From contig JAACJK010000228.1 of assembly GCA_013368325.1 (NCBI GenBank), forward strand, positions 1 through 64,000: a stretch of 64,000 bases of DNA, read 5' to 3'. Each line of letters begins with the position of its first letter. Position 1 is the stretch's first letter. Position numbers and translations under genes: made by a program. A model generated the notes under the pieces. That model ran no database searches and had not been told where the DNA came from. It saw nothing but the letters and a program-made list of their open reading frames with translations. The DNA comes from Ephemerocybe angulata (taxonomy: Eukaryota > Basidiomycota > Agaricomycetes > Agaricales > Psathyrellaceae). Below, piece after piece: positions 23,034 through 35,374 of this stretch.

Positions 23034-24979
23034 ATGTACCGCGCGTCGTCAAAATCGCTGCTGCGTGCAGCCAGCACAGCCTCCAGTACGTCCTGCCTTC
23101 TCTCCCTGGTTACGCCTTGGTACGACGGTGGAGCAGACTCGCTGACGACGAGCCCTCCTCTGCAGACGTCGCCCGCCCCTTCCGCGGCGCTAAACTGAGA
23201 AACAACGCCCGCGGCCTCGCGACGGTCACGGACACGCCCGTGCGCCGCTACGGCGGGCTCAAGGACCAGGACCGGATCTTCACCAACGCCTACTGCAGGC
23301 ACGACCATGGTATCAAGGGTGCTCAGGTGCGTTCGCTTCCTCCTCCCTGCTTCCCAAATACTTATGCTACGACACAGTCCCGCGGCGACTGGCACAAAAC
23401 AAAGGAAATCCTGCTCAAGGGCGACGCGTGGATCATCCAGACGATCAAGGACTCGGGCCTGCGCGGCCGTGGAGGGGCTGGGTTCCCGAGCGGGCTCAAG
23501 TGGAGTTTCATGAACAAGCCGAACTGGCAGGCCGACAAGCGGTGCGTCCGTCCGTCTCCCTCTTCCCCTTCTCGTCCTCTCCCTCCCCTCCGCCCCCTGC
23601 GTCTCCCTCTACGGTAAACTTACACCTCCCCTCCCCCACAGCCCCCGCTACCTCGTCATCAACGCCGACGAGGGCGAACCCGGCACCTGCAAAGACCGCG
23701 AAATCCTGCGCGGCGACCCGCACAAGCTCATCGAGGGCTGCCTCGTCGCCGGCCGCGCCATGAACGCCTCCGCCGCCTACATCTACATCCGCGGCGAGTT
23801 CTACCAGGAAGCCTCGCACGTCCAGCAGGCCATCAACGAGGCCTACGCCGCCGGCTTCCTAGGCAAGAACGCTTGCGGTTCGGGGTACGACTTTGATGTG
23901 TACGTGCATCGGGGCGCGGGGGCGTATATTTGCGGGGAGGAGACGGCGTTGATTGAGAGTATCGAGGGCAAGCAGGGCAAGCCGAGGCTCAAGCCGCCGT
24001 TCCCTGCGGACGTAGGCCTGTTCGGGTGTCCTACCACCGTCGCGAATGTGGAGACGGTCGCGGTGGCGCCGACGATTTGTCGCCGGGGGAGCGCGTGGTT
24101 CGCGGGCTTTGGAAGGGCGAGGAACGAGGGCACGAAGCTTTATTGCATTAGTGGGCATGTGAATAACCCGTGTGTGGTGGAGGAGGAGATGAGTATCCCG
24201 TTGAAGGAGCTGATTGAGAGGCATTGTGGGGGTGTTAGGGGTGGGTGGGATAACCTCCTCGGTATCATCCCTGGGGGGTCCAGTGTGCCGGTCATCCCTA
24301 AAGACGTGTGTGCCGAGGTCCTGTGCGTATCGTCATCCCACTCTCAATGGCTTTCAACTGACTCTGTCTAGCATGGACTACGACTCGCTCAAGGACGCGC
24401 AGACGGGTCTCGGCACGGGCGCCGTGATCGTCATGGACAAGTCCACAGACATCGTCTCGGCCATCGCCCGCTTCGCCGACTTTTACAAGCACGAGTCGTG
24501 CGGGCAGTGCACGCCGTGCCGCGAGGGGACGACCTGGATGAAGAAGATGATGGACCGGATGGTTGAGGGCCGTGCGCATGAGAGGGAGATTGATATGTTG
24601 TTGGAGTTGACGTGCGTTACCCTTCCTATTCCGCTCTCTTATTATCAAGTTGCTGACATTCGTTCTCTCCTTTCTCCTTTCTCCGTTCTCCTTTGCGGCT
24701 TTGATGTTTCGCTTCGCTTCACTCGATGCTGCGTCGCTCCGCTCCTACAGTAAACAAATCGAAGGCCGCACGATCTGTGCCCTCGGCGACGCCGCCGCCT
24801 GGCCCATCCAGGGCCTCATGCGCCACTTCCGCCCGGAAGTCGAGAAGCGCATTCACGAGTTCCAGAGGGTGAATGGGGCGGTTGGGTTTGGAGGGCATCT
24901 GGCGAGGGATTTGGATGAGAGGTTGGCGGTGCCGGATAATTTGGGGTTGAGGTTGCCGGTTTATAATGGGGGTGTTTGA
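23034..24979 (+). CDS. NDUFV1: NADH dehydrogenase (ubiquinone) flavoprotein 1, complex I 51-kDa subunit
   Basis: Matrix-arm subunit that oxidises NADH, holds FMN and passes electrons to cluster N3. Six exons: 23,034-23,085, 23,166-23,326, 23,378-23,541, 23,642-24,322, 24,372-24,611 and 24,751-24,979, all phases consistent, 508 residues, normal for the family. The N-terminus [14 protein letters not shown] is Arg/Ser-rich and free of acids, fitting a mitochondrial presequence. FMN/NADH-site motifs are GRGGAGFP (101-108) and [10 protein letters not shown] (133-142). N3 ligands are Cys396, Cys399 and Cys402 in [12 protein letters not shown], and Cys442 in ICALGD. This is the only complete copy in the array, so presumably the functional one. 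It is divergent from gene X; a TATATAA stands at about 22,607, and a conserved ~130-base block directly precedes the ATG in all three units. Confidence 0.96.
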
Positions 24980-25979
24980 GGTGTTTCTTATTTGTGGGGG
25001 TGTTTAGGGGGAAGTGGATGGCGGATGGTATGTAGGTGGAAAGTGTTTATTTAGCTTCGATTTTAGATGAATTTGTTGATTGTTTTTGTTGTTTTCTTTT
25101 GGGTTGATGAGGAGAGGGAAGGAGCGCTACGACTGGTTGGCGGCTATTGGTAGGCTGCAGATTGACCTTTCTATGGGTGTAAGCTTTATGAAGGAACTCG
25201 GTTGGGTGTGAACTGAAGGCTGAGGGGGAGGAGCACCCCAGAACGAGTTTATTGCTACGACAATCGGATGTGCTCCTCATAGTGCACTTACTCTCGTAAT
25301 GGAACGTGAGGTTTTGGTAGTTCCAATCTTCCTGAGTATCAATGGATACTCATAACACTCTTCACTCTGCATAGCATCTACTTCGGCGCCTGCTGTTGCA
25401 CCGGAGCCACCGCCATGGCTTTCGGAATTCAATCTTCGTCGTTATTTCTTATTTCTTCTGGGTCTCGAGCTCGAACAGTGTGAAATGGTGTTCGTTCTAA
25501 CTATCTGGTTTCAATCGACGCGAATACTGGGCACCAAATTCGACTTGCTCTTTGGAGTGACGTCGTCGATCTGGGATGAATTTACTCCCAATCCTTCAGT
25601 TCGCCAGACTATGCTATGTAGTTCGCCCCCTGAACACCAAAATGGTACGCTTAATCGTTCCTATAGCTTTATACATTCGAATACATGCTAAACATAAGTG
25701 GCGTTACTACAGACTCTTCCTGCAGATAAGGAGCGGACGTTCCCACCGACACCGTCTTGCTCATGACAATCGAGAACATGAATGTCACCCTAGTAACCGC
25801 CACCTCACCTCTAAAGCTTAATTGGCCACCTGACAGTGGTACATCGATCGCCGCTCTGCTCTGAAGGCCATGCCAGTATACTAGTACGCCCATCCGTCCG
25901 GATTACCCATTCTAGTCTAAACCGAACACAGCGGCATATAGAACCAAGGAACACAGCGTCCTCTCCCTTATCCGCTGTC

Positions 25980-26640
25980 ATTGTATGACGCCCAAACATG
26001 CTTCAGTCTCGAATACACCAGCAGGGAGCACCACGAACCTGCGCTTGAACCTCGAATGCGCCTCGTCAAAAATACGTATGTACAAGGACTCCCTGGACCC
26101 AATGCCTCTGGTATGAATGCCAGTCTACCGTTGAAGGCATGCTACCGGTGCTTCCCCCTCCGCTTCCTCCGTGCTGCGATAATTCGTCCGTCGCGACTCC
26201 CTAGCTCCTGCCGAATGTCTTCACGTAGCATTTTTGAATGCTTATGCGGAGAATGGCGTCGGAGGACCATTGTGGAATTTCAGAATACAATCTTCGACTC
26301 TGTGTGTCTCTGGTATGGTTAGTGCAGGTTGGACTGGGCGTCAATTCGACATAACGATACTTGGGATCTCATCTTTGGGCGACTCTCTGCTGTGGAAAGG
26401 CGAGAATCCTGGGTGGATTTGAAGCCAGTCTATCTTCCGCCGAGCACATATTCAATACCTCATCCTTCTCGGCGCCAGCGCTAGCGCTTTGCGCCTAACT
26501 GAACTGAGCGAATTCCTTGTGTTGAGGGCCGTTGGATCCCAAATTTCATGACCCCGTATCGACGATCCTCCGCCCCGTGCCTTCGCGAGGATACCGAACG
26601 GCGTGGTCTCAAGAGACATGGTAAAGAAGAGTATCCAAGG
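25980..26640 (-). pseudogene. Decayed fragment resembling the DUF6535 gene
   Basis: Two patches match the DUF6535 gene by eye: 26,041-26,070 (GCGCTTGAACCTCGAATGCG) against about 31,350-31,378, and 26,545-26,600 (CCGTATCGACGATCCTCC) against about 31,535-31,590. Spacing differs (about 510 versus 185 bases), so there is an insertion or a different isoform in between. No open frame survives. Confidence 0.35.
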
Positions 26641-27059
26641 TCAATTCAATGCTACTCTTAAGGAACGAGCGACAGCGACTGACTGTTCGCTGTAGGGCAG
26701 GCTAGAGGAGTGGGGCAGGGAAACTACATCCTCCTCAGAGCACATACCACTCAGATGGTTTCCAATGAGCTCTTCCTCGGCTCTCGTCGTCGTCCGCTCG
26801 CATCCTGATCGGCCAGTGTGCGGAGGTTAGAGCGAATTGGGGGAATGAGTAGTGGAAGTGAGTGTCACATATTTATAGCATTCGAAGGGAGTAGCAGCTT
26901 GACTGACTATCTGTTTATCTGCATCGGTAGTGCGGATCAAGTCTATGCAGGTGGTGGGCAAATGACACCTGCACGCACGCCGCGTCCACCAGGACTCCAC
27001 CTGCACGCGCGCCTTCTACGAGCACTTCGTCTCGTCGTGCTCGCCGAGTGAAGACACGC

Positions 27060-27500
27060 GAGCATATTGACAGGGAGGGAAGATGGATGGATGGATGGTA
27101 TGTAGATGGGAGTGATAATTTTTTGGTTAGATGATTTTGCTTTTTTGGTTCATGTTCTTTGTCTTGACGAGGAGAGGGTAATACTGGCCAGCACGCTGCG
27201 CTGCTACTGGTTGGGGCTTATTGGTAGGCTGCAGATTAGTTGGAACCCTGCAGTGTGCACTTTAACGCCTCACGTTCCATTTACGACTACGAAGGGGTAA
27301 GCGCAGTACTGAGGGGCACATCCGATTGTCGTACTCAAGGCGACCAGGAGGAGCATCTTGGGAGCATCGCAGCCCAGTCCATACCCCACCGAATTTTTTC
27401 ATAGAGCTTTTATCCATTAGAAAGGTCTTCCTGGTTCGTCCCTCCTTTCTTCTATCCACAACAATCTACTCATAACACTCTCTCACTTTAGTAGCATCTA
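27060..27500. repeat. Second copy of the NDUFV1 3' flank
   Basis: Matches 25,010-25,390 in patches: GGATGGTATGTAG, GATGAGGAGAGGG versus GACGAGGAGAGGG, TATTGGTAGGCTGCAGATT and CTCATAACACTCT. A sub-piece is inverted: CACATCCGATTGTCGTA at about 27,318 is the reverse complement of part of 25,250-25,275. It probably arose by segmental duplication with rearrangement. Confidence 0.6.
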
Positions 27501-27562
27501 CGAGTCGGACGTCACTACTAGGGGGAGGCACTTTGCTCGTACCCGACCGATATCAGGGATAG

Positions 27563-29759
27563 CTACCGATCGTCAGCTTCAGATGAACCTTCCGAAATCA
27601 GCCCATGCCAAGAGGTGCCCTCCTCTAATAAATCATAACAGCGTCAGGGATACTGATCCATAAGGGTGAAACCAGGAAGTTTACTTACCTCCAGGACGAA
27701 CATGCCACCTTGTCATCTTCGTACTAGGCGACCCCCCGACGTCCCAGTCATCGAACTCCCAAACATATGGGCAGGCAGCGAGATCGCGAAGAATGAAAGG
27801 CCGCCAGCAATCCAGGATGTGTTTTGCGCGAGTGGAGATGGCATGGATGACCTCCCTTGCGCCTTGTGGCATATCAGGAAACGCAACTTCCTTCCAACTT
27901 GCGTAGTAATAATTCAGCTGATGTAAAAAGCCTCTGCGCTATAGGGAAAAAGTAAGTTAAAGCATGCTGCATAGTGTAACGCATACTTGCCCGCACGCGC
28001 GGTGCGTCGCAGTCGTTGAAGAACTCACCACCAGTATAGAAGTATTCGTGTTCTCGACATCAAGAGCTTCGAGTTCGTCCAGCAACCGGCCCATGTCAGC
28101 AGCCATTGCAAAGAACCCCGCTTCAGACGGAGACTTATAGTACAGCGCACGGAACTTCCGCAACGCGCTCTCTGCGCGAGACGGCGTCAGCGCCGAAGGA
28201 AATGCCAGTGGGTCCGGAGACCCGTACTTGCGAAATCGGTTGCCCAGCTCCTGCGACTCCCAAAGCGTCAAGTCGTCATAGAGTGACCGCATGTCGTACG
28301 AGATAATAACGACGGTGTCTAGGGGCTTCAGGACACAACCTGCCTCGCCCCCAGTCGAATCTTGCGGGAGGTCCAATGTTCTAGACCGCACGACGCGCAT
28401 GAGGGCGTTCACGTCCAGCCTCGCTCGTGGACCCCTGCTCGACGTGTAGTCACGAAGCTCTAACCTTTGGAGGACCGGTAAGAGTGGATTGGGAGATGCG
28501 GGGTCCAATACGAGCTTGCGAAGAAGCTCCGCTATCCCGGGATGCCCGACCTTGATGGCGGTGAGCTTGGGGGATAGAGCCAGGATGTCGAAGTACAGTG
28601 AACTGGGTTGGTTGTAGGGTTCCAAGTCCAGCATCTCCAAGGAACAGCCTGACCTTTGGATTAGGGAAATGAGTTTCGTGTCGAAGACGTTGGGGGGCAC
28701 GTCCCCTGGTCGCTCGAAGGAAAAGTACTTCAACGCAGGAAGGGTCAACTTGTCTAGATGGTCAATTAAGGACGGTTCATCATCGTCAGATTGTACTGAG
28801 AAGTGCTCCAGGTTTGGAAGGATGATGGGTGTCGGAAGAGTAGGAGAAACGCTTGTCTCCGAGGCGCTGTACCGAAATTCCTTCAGGTCGACTGGCTGAG
28901 CTTCGATCAGGTCCTTGTATAACGAGCCTCCTGGAACGTTAGCACTGACACGCTCGAGCTGGGACCATGGAAGGTTGATTTTGACGTTGGGAATCGATGC
29001 ATAACTGTCCCAGAACTTCCATTCGATGTAGGCGGTCCGTAATTTGGGAGCCTTCAAAAAGAGATTGAGCGTGTAGTCGTCAATTGAGTCAGGGATTGCG
29101 GTCCCTAGAGTTGTATCAAGCGCGAGAGTCGAAAGCATCGGCAACTTCCCTTCGATGCATGAAAGGAGGGGTGCAATGGCCGCCAGCGGGATGAGAAGCG
29201 TCACAGTTGCCCATCGATGGCATTGGTCCGTTAAGATCTTCACGGCATCGCGGATAGCTCCCTGATCTTGGGCCCAAGCTATAGGATAGATGGTAATCCT
29301 GCAGGCTAGGGGAAGGGAGCCTCCTGCTCGTGATAGAAAGAGCTGAATCCACCTTTTGGAATTCTCCCCGTCGCGGACTAGGTTCCACCCTGGGAGATCC
29401 TCCATAGTGCGGACCACCAACGTGGGGAGGGAGGTCCATAGATTGCGATGGCCAATAGCAATTTGACGCCACGAGCGTGATACGGCGCAGATGGTCGCTA
29501 GATTGCGATATTCCATTGCCTCTGGCAGGGGTATTCCGTCATCACCGGCATCCTGGTATTCCCTCCAGGTTTGGGCGAAGGAGAAGATCTGCTGCCAAAC
29601 CTCGTTGGGGACATTGGCAAGGCAAGACCGGATGCGACGACCATGATCTCCTTTGTCTCCCCCGACGCTGCGTTCCTGCAGAAGATGCGACCCGGCAGTG
29701 AGGTCGGAAGTAGCGTCGTCACGACTTTCCGAACGATCCTGGCATATCACCTCTTCCAT
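27563..29759 (-). CDS. F-box protein with LRR-like C-terminal region
   Basis: Three exons, 29,759-28,029, 27,938-27,689 and 27,624-27,563, join in frame to 680 residues. The F-box region is about 48-112 (NVPNEVWQQIFSFAQ ... CAVSRSWRQIAIGHRNLW), the basidiomycete pattern in which the F-box helix is followed by VSRSWR and a LW motif. The rest is leucine-rich with LRR-like spacing. Such proteins are expected to be SCF ubiquitin-ligase adaptors; no substrate can be inferred. The first exon alone reads to a stop at 27,957, but a strong GTGAGT donor at 28,028 and two further in-frame exons (MPQGAREVIHAISTRAKH ... and a short acidic tail) make the spliced form more likely. Confidence 0.8.
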
Positions 29760-31104
29760 AGTCTACTGTAACAGCAGTCAGCACATTCTAAAAACCTTAA
29801 TTTAAGGGAGGCGCCGTTTCATACCTCACTGGCACCTCAATGGCTGTAGGAAAATTGAAACAAAGAATAAACCAGCCACCTGGAGGCAGCCTCAGGCTGG
29901 AGGATAACCTTGGGAAGATTACATAATTATTGCCATAACCAGTGTGTACGATTCCCCTTTTGTTCCCCTTCGTATGTTTGCGTTGCTCTTACACATTCTA
30001 CTCAAGCTCTGACATTCCACCTTGATTCTAGTCCCAAGAAACAGTCGAAGGTCCTGGACGTCAAATTCCTGCCTTTCATACCAACAAAACCACCAAGCTA
30101 CCTAAGAAACGGGAGATGGTTGAGGAAGAGGGTTCTATTGAATTTTACCTTGCCCGAGAGCTCTCCTGCACCTGAGGGTTAACTCCTCATCGATGCTGCC
30201 TTATTTGAGGGTCCCTACCAGCTTGAGAAGTGTTCCACTGAGGAGAAAAAGATGAAGTTCATCGTGTGCGTCATCTGACTCTGCCTTTTGCGCAATACTC
30301 ATATGTTTGATGCACCCAGTGACTGCTTCATTCGCCAGGCCGCGCTTCGCTTCTAGGCTGCGCTCTCCTGCGGACCTACGCGCTCTCTATCACCCAGCCG
30401 CGGCCCAAGGCCTCTCTTTCAAACCCGTCACCGCCTCAGCCAGATTCGTCACTGCCAACCCCACCTCCATCCAACCCGGACCTCTTCTGGGCCCTGAAAA
30501 GGCGAATTTAATGGTAGCTAAAGGAACGAGCGATAGCGAATGACTGAAAAGCTAGAGGAGAGGGGCATCGAGCTCTGGAGCGTCGGCGGTCGCGACCTCG
30601 CGAGCGCGACTTTGGACTGTGTCATCGTTTAATCGGCAGACGCGCGTCGCGTCCTCTGGACCTTAACTACGTCTTCCTCAGAGCGCTTACCGTTGTCAGT
30701 GAGATCTTCTTCGATTTTCGGCGCCGCCCTCTCGCATCGCTTGGAAGTTGGCCTCAACCTCGAGCGAACCTCAGGTCTGTTTTAGGCGCCCACGGCTTCA
30801 TGCATAACCATGGGACCCTGACCCAGGATTTATCATCCCAGCTCAGCATCAGGCGCATCCCGCCTGCACACTCCTCGCCCCTTGTGCCCCCTTTCGACGG
30901 TATCTCCATCTCACCAAAGTGACGAGACCATTCTCTCAAACCCGTTCGTACCGGACATCCTCTTGGATGCCAGAATGGTGCGCACAATCGGCACCCCCAT
31001 GGTCTCCTACTACCACCAACGCGAATCAATGGTCTATATTATAGAATCCTCCTGAAGACAAAGCTGAACGCAATCCATCTATTTTTACACTCCACCCAGC
31101 ATCC
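29760..31104. other. Intergenic region
   Basis: No recognised gene. Two short plus-strand open stretches (29,910-30,182 and 30,307-30,543) resemble nothing known to me. The stretch 30,500-30,740 matches 26,640-26,810, sharing AAGGAACGAGCGA-AGCGA-TGACTG and GCTAGAGGAG-GGGGCA. Confidence 0.5.
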
Positions 31105-31955
31105 TCAGTATCCCGAGCCGCCAGCCAGCGCTAACACCCTCCCCCCACCTCCAGACCCACTGGCATCCTGCGACGCCGCCCAAACATCATGCAACACACA
31201 CACAAACGCCAAAACGCCCATCGCAGCCGCAACACATGCAACACACGCCCCAATACCCTTCTGGCTTGAATACACGAGCACCACGAGCCCCGGGTAGAAC
31301 AGGGCGAGCGACACTGAAATCGAGATCGTAGCTGCCATTGTCAAGAGCTCGAACTTGCGCTTGAACGTCGAATGCGCTTTCGTCAGGCGGATGTTCCTCC
31401 ACGCCTCCGGTACCACCGTGGCGGGCTCGTCAAGTTGCTCTCCGTGCCCAGCGCCGAGATCGAAACCGCACCCTCCCTGCGCCTCGAGCGAACTAGACTC
31501 CAGCTCCTTCCCTCTCCGCGGCTCCCCAAAACTTCCCGTATCAACGACCCTCCTCCCCATCGCCTTCGCAAGTATAACAAACAGCGCAGCCGCGAGCGAC
31601 ACACTAAGGCTCGCGAACCATAACCCCGTAACCCACACGCTGATTGGGTCCGGATGGAATGGCTCGTCCGTGCGACGGAGTTCTTGCAGGATTTTGTCGA
31701 GGAGGTCTTCTTGGAGGCCTTTGTTGACTTCGATGAGGAATGCGGCGAGGATGGCGGAGAAGAGGCCCGCCTAGTCGCAGGGGGAGGTGGGGCTGGGTTA
31801 GAGGGTGTATGGGATGGGCATTGGGGTGAGATGGACGGACTTACGAAGACTAGGAGGGCGTCGAGGTATGGCGATTCTCGTGCGAAGACGCGTTGGTTCT
31901 GCAGGATCGTGTCGCGAGTCAGACGCGCGAGCTGCTCTGCGTCTGCCATAGCCAA
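31105..31955 (-). CDS. DUF6535 domain membrane protein
   Basis: Two exons, 31,955-31,845 and 31,770-31,105, joined at phase 0 across a 74-base intron, 258 residues. The join creates LLVFAGLFSAILAAFLIE, followed by WVTGLWFASLSVSLAAAL, which together are the hallmark of the basidiomycete-expanded DUF6535 family. Four hydrophobic segments are visible: about 34-52, 82-103 and two in the C-terminal half (ISISVSLALFYPGLVVLV and CVAAAMGVLAFVCVL). Function of the family is unknown. The start is at MAMADAEQL; the second Met, two codons on, or an upstream exon is possible. It is shorter than many family members. Confidence 0.8.
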
Positions 31956-32517
31956 ACTCTCTGTGGTCTACGGTGCAAGAAAACTATGGAAAGGCTTAAC
32001 CAGCGATGCAGACCATGTCGAGTGGGGTATGCGTGCCGCTGGCACGTTCTTGCAGATAGTGACGATCAGTCGAGCCTCCGCAGCCCCAAAACGGCACCCT
32101 CATTCTGGAAGTGTGCTGCTTTTCATACTGGGTCTTGTGATAAATGTGTCGTAAGCCCCCTAATCTTGGCCTGCGCTTAACACCTCACCGTCTCCGTCTA
32201 GCCTCCGCACGCAACTGAATGGGTGCCTATCACCCTGCCACCCCTTCACAACTCCCATCCCATTCCGTCGACACAGGCCCTCGAGGCGTCCGCGTGTCAT
32301 CTGCGAGGTCCCCAATCCAAACTTAATCCGTCCAGACCATGTTTCACGGGATACAGAGGAGGCGATCGAGATTTGACTGACTCACAGCACTTGATGGTAT
32401 GCACAGTCGATTGTCGAGTGCATCGCCGCGCGCGCTGAAGCTATCTATCTATCGCTCGACCTTGACCTCGCACATAGCTATGACAAGCACCACCATCCCT
32501 TCTCCACGGTGACCTTC
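31956..32517. other. Intergenic region between divergent genes
   Basis: Separates the minus-strand DUF6535 gene from the plus-strand membrane protein gene. No gene, repeat or clear TATA box was seen. Confidence 0.5.
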
Positions 32518-34297
32518 ATGACGTCCTCGATCTCAAGCCAGCAACTCGTCCTCGTGGTCGACGACCAAGACCCGTCGTTCACCTTCCAAGGAAAGTGGGT
32601 CGCGGATGGGGGCGGTCCGTGGTACAACCCCACCACCCACTACGGCACAGGCAACTTCACCTTCTCCTTCGAAGGTACGATTGATATCCAGTCTCTATTT
32701 ACTTCAACTAACCCGCCCTATATAGGCTCGTCGGTAGCGTTCATCGGCAACTCTCCCTCCAAACAGGCATACCCGACTCCTACGAGCCGCCTCAATTATA
32801 GCGTGAGCATCGACGATGGGCCGTTCACGAACGCCTCTTTTCCCCTCATCGAAGGTCAATTCCCAGGCCAAGCCTACATGCAGTGGTACACCTCGCCCTC
32901 CCTGCCCCCCTCCCCTTCTTCCCTTGCCCCGCCCACAAACCCATCCACCAACCCGGCCACAGGCGCCCCGGACGTATCAGGGGCAGACAACGTGAACTAC
33001 ACCCACACCGTAACAATAGCTCAGCCGCAGACCGCCGCTGTGGATATGGCGCTCGTCACACTCACCGACCCTGGAACGCCGATTGGTCCAGGCGCGAAGG
33101 TGCTTGTGGATGATGCGGATGCTGCAATTAGGTATGAGGGGAGCTGGGACAATGTGACGGATTCGCCGTATCTGAGGTATAGCCCGTATCCTGGGGGGTA
33201 CCCTGTTATGGGGACGACACATCAGGCGGGGGAGGTTGGGGATTGTTTTGAACTTCGTTTCGCAGGTGCGTTTACTCAAATTCCAACGCGGGAGGTGATA
33301 TGAGTTGAACCGGACTGACTACAAACCACCTTACCCCCTCACTTCAATCACAGGAACGTCAGTGGACGTCTACGGGATATGGTACCCCTCAACCCTCTCC
33401 TCCGCCAAAGTAACCCTCCACGCAACACTCGACGGAACACTCCAATCCCCTTCAGACGGCACCCAGCCCGTCGGGCGCGAAAACCAAAAATACCAAAATT
33501 TCCTCCTCTTCTCGTCCCCCGCTCTCACACCTGCCGTGCACACCCTCACCATCACGGTACAAGGCACGCCTATGCTCTTTATCCTCGACTACATCACGTA
33601 TACGCCTGCGTTTGCGACGTTGGGGGAGATGCCTGTGGGGGAGATTGAAAGGGGGTATAGGGGGTGTGTGGGGAGGAAGGAGGCGAAGATGTTGCCTGTG
33701 GGGTTGATTGTTGCTGTTGTGCTGGGGCTGTTTACGGTGGGGATGTTGGTTATCATTGGGGTGTGGAGGTATAGCAGGAAGACGCGGGCAAGGCGGCGAA
33801 TGGTGCGTTGCTCGCTTTACGGGTCCGTCTAGCGCTGATAGACGTTTTGGATATAGGGACATGGAACGCAGCAGAGCAGCTCCTCATCCTCGATGCTCTC
33901 AACAGACTACAAGGCTATAACGATAACCCTAATCCCTGCTGAAGAAGACTCCGACCTCTCACCCACACCCATCGAAAAGGACGCCCAGGCATCTCAATAC
34001 CAGCACCAATACCACTACACCCTCAACCGCCACGCCGACCCGCCTTCCTCCAACCGCCATACCGACCCACTTGCCTCCGACTCTGACCCGCCGGACTGCC
34101 GCTCGCCCTCATGTCCCATGCAAGGCACAGCGTACCCCCACACGCACTCCTTGAAAGACGACTCGTCAGAGACAGAGGCTTTACTGTACTATCCTCCCCG
34201 CATCAGGAGTCCGCTTTCGCTGAAGCCGAATTTGGTGCAGCACCATTCGCCTGCAGCCTCACCCCCAAGGCGGAAAGATCATCTTTTGTTATTGTAG
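32518..34297 (+). CDS. Single-pass membrane protein with duplicated VDD-x-D extracellular domain
   Basis: Four exons, 32,518-32,674, 32,726-33,265, 33,354-33,802 and 33,857-34,297, with consistent phases, 528 residues. Two related domains are visible: LVVDDQDPSFTFQGKW (about 9-24) leading to FSFEGSSVAFIG, and VLVDDADAAIRYEGSW (about 178-193) leading to LRFAGTSVDVYG. Each is the jelly-roll-like module common in basidiomycete surface proteins. One transmembrane helix, LPVGLIVAVVLGLFTVGM (about 345-369), is followed by RKTRARRRM and a long Ser/Pro/His-rich cytoplasmic tail. There is no cleavable signal peptide; the helix would act as anchor. A role in surface sensing or adhesion is inference only. 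Confidence 0.8.
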
Positions 34298-35370
34298 GTG
34301 TACGTCTGTTCAGGTGGGAGGAAGGAGGAGGAGAAGGAGGGGCGACTTGTTACTTGGGATCGGGGTGTTTGGGGTTTGGGTTGGGTATGTGTGTATATAG
34401 AGCATAGATATGTACTTGTGTGAATTTGAGGATTCTGCGCGAGTTCGTGTGAAAGGTGGCTGGATCGGGTTACAGACTGAACCGTGCGTGTTTGTTAGAA
34501 CTTGAGCGCCCATCGCTAATGTGGGCGCTTATCAGACCCCGCCAAGGACTTCGTCGGTTTGCATGTCAGCGTCGACGGTTGGGAGACGGGTTGGTGGAGC
34601 GTTCTTTATTCTAGAGAAGAATAACGGAGGCGGTTGGAATGGTATCCCTGAGCCTAGCCGATGGGCGAGAAGCCAAGTTTGTCCCATCATTTAAACGCAC
34701 GGCTCTGAGAATAAGATGCGTCGACCATACGTCTGGAGCACTCTACGCATATGTCGCACTCCTTCCAAATTTTAGTAAGTGACAGTGGTTTAAGCATGTG
34801 TATCTGCCGTGCGGCTCAGACCTTCTGCCCTTTATTAGATCTAGAGGCAGGGGGCTGTCTCGGTTCAACGCACAATCGTCGGAACCGTTTCTCACATACG
34901 GGTAGCATTCCCCGCATTTTCTCAGCCACCTCCAGTCCCTCGATCATGGTTCCAAACCAGACTGAGGTGAAATGTATTCAAGAAGCAATCCGGAGATACA
35001 CGGGTACAAGACACCCTTTTTAAATGTCAACCCTTCTGCGACCCCATGGGAAGTTCCGCCCACAGCAAGTCCGACTCAAGACAATTAAACAGTGTAGAGA
35101 ACACAGAGAGATATTCTCGCAGCATCATCTGAGCTCTCGGAATAGCCACAGGTGACATATCATGTAGTCTACAGCGCCATTCCCTTCCCAGCTCAATTTA
35201 TGATAGAAAGCAGATGCGCCACGAGACGCGAAGGTCGCTTCTTTCTTCGCGTGTTGAGAGAGGGGTTCCTCAGAAAGGCTTACTTTATTAGGGTCGAGTC
35301 GCCATTCTCAAAGCCCCGGCCTCCCTGAACATATGCGATCCATTTACCGGTCCAGAATTAGCAGGATATC
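34298..35370. other. Intergenic region
   Basis: No gene seen. It contains an 8-bp inverted repeat AGCGCCCA / TGGGCGCT with a 9-base loop at 34,505-34,529, overlapping a GGGCGCTTA motif (34,523-34,531) of the type found at the ends of the MITE-like segments. Confidence 0.5.
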
Positions 35371-35374
35371 GAGC

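Larger units (their letters stand above)
15927..24979. repeat. Tandem unit C, with the intact NDUFV1
   Basis: Third copy, diverged from A and B by many substitutions and indels throughout, so older than the A/B split. It has the same order of Y, X and NDUFV1. It alone continues past the truncation point into the true last NDUFV1 exon and 3' flank. It probably represents the ancestral right edge of the locus. Confidence 0.88.
24980..27562. other. Gene-free composite region
   Basis: No convincing gene. It starts with the NDUFV1 3' flank and contains a decayed block resembling part of the DUF6535 gene (25,980-26,640), a block resembling 30,500-30,740 (26,640-26,810) and a second copy of the NDUFV1 3' flank (27,060-27,500). 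A short open stretch around 26,970-27,056 reads ...FYEHFVSSCSPSEDTRAY before a stop. It looks like the end of a coding exon but has no visible upstream partner. Confidence 0.6.

Noticed and set aside
31355..31774. 139-codon plus-strand frame opposite the DUF6535 gene
   Set aside because: Shadow of a gene whose spliced translation matches a known family.
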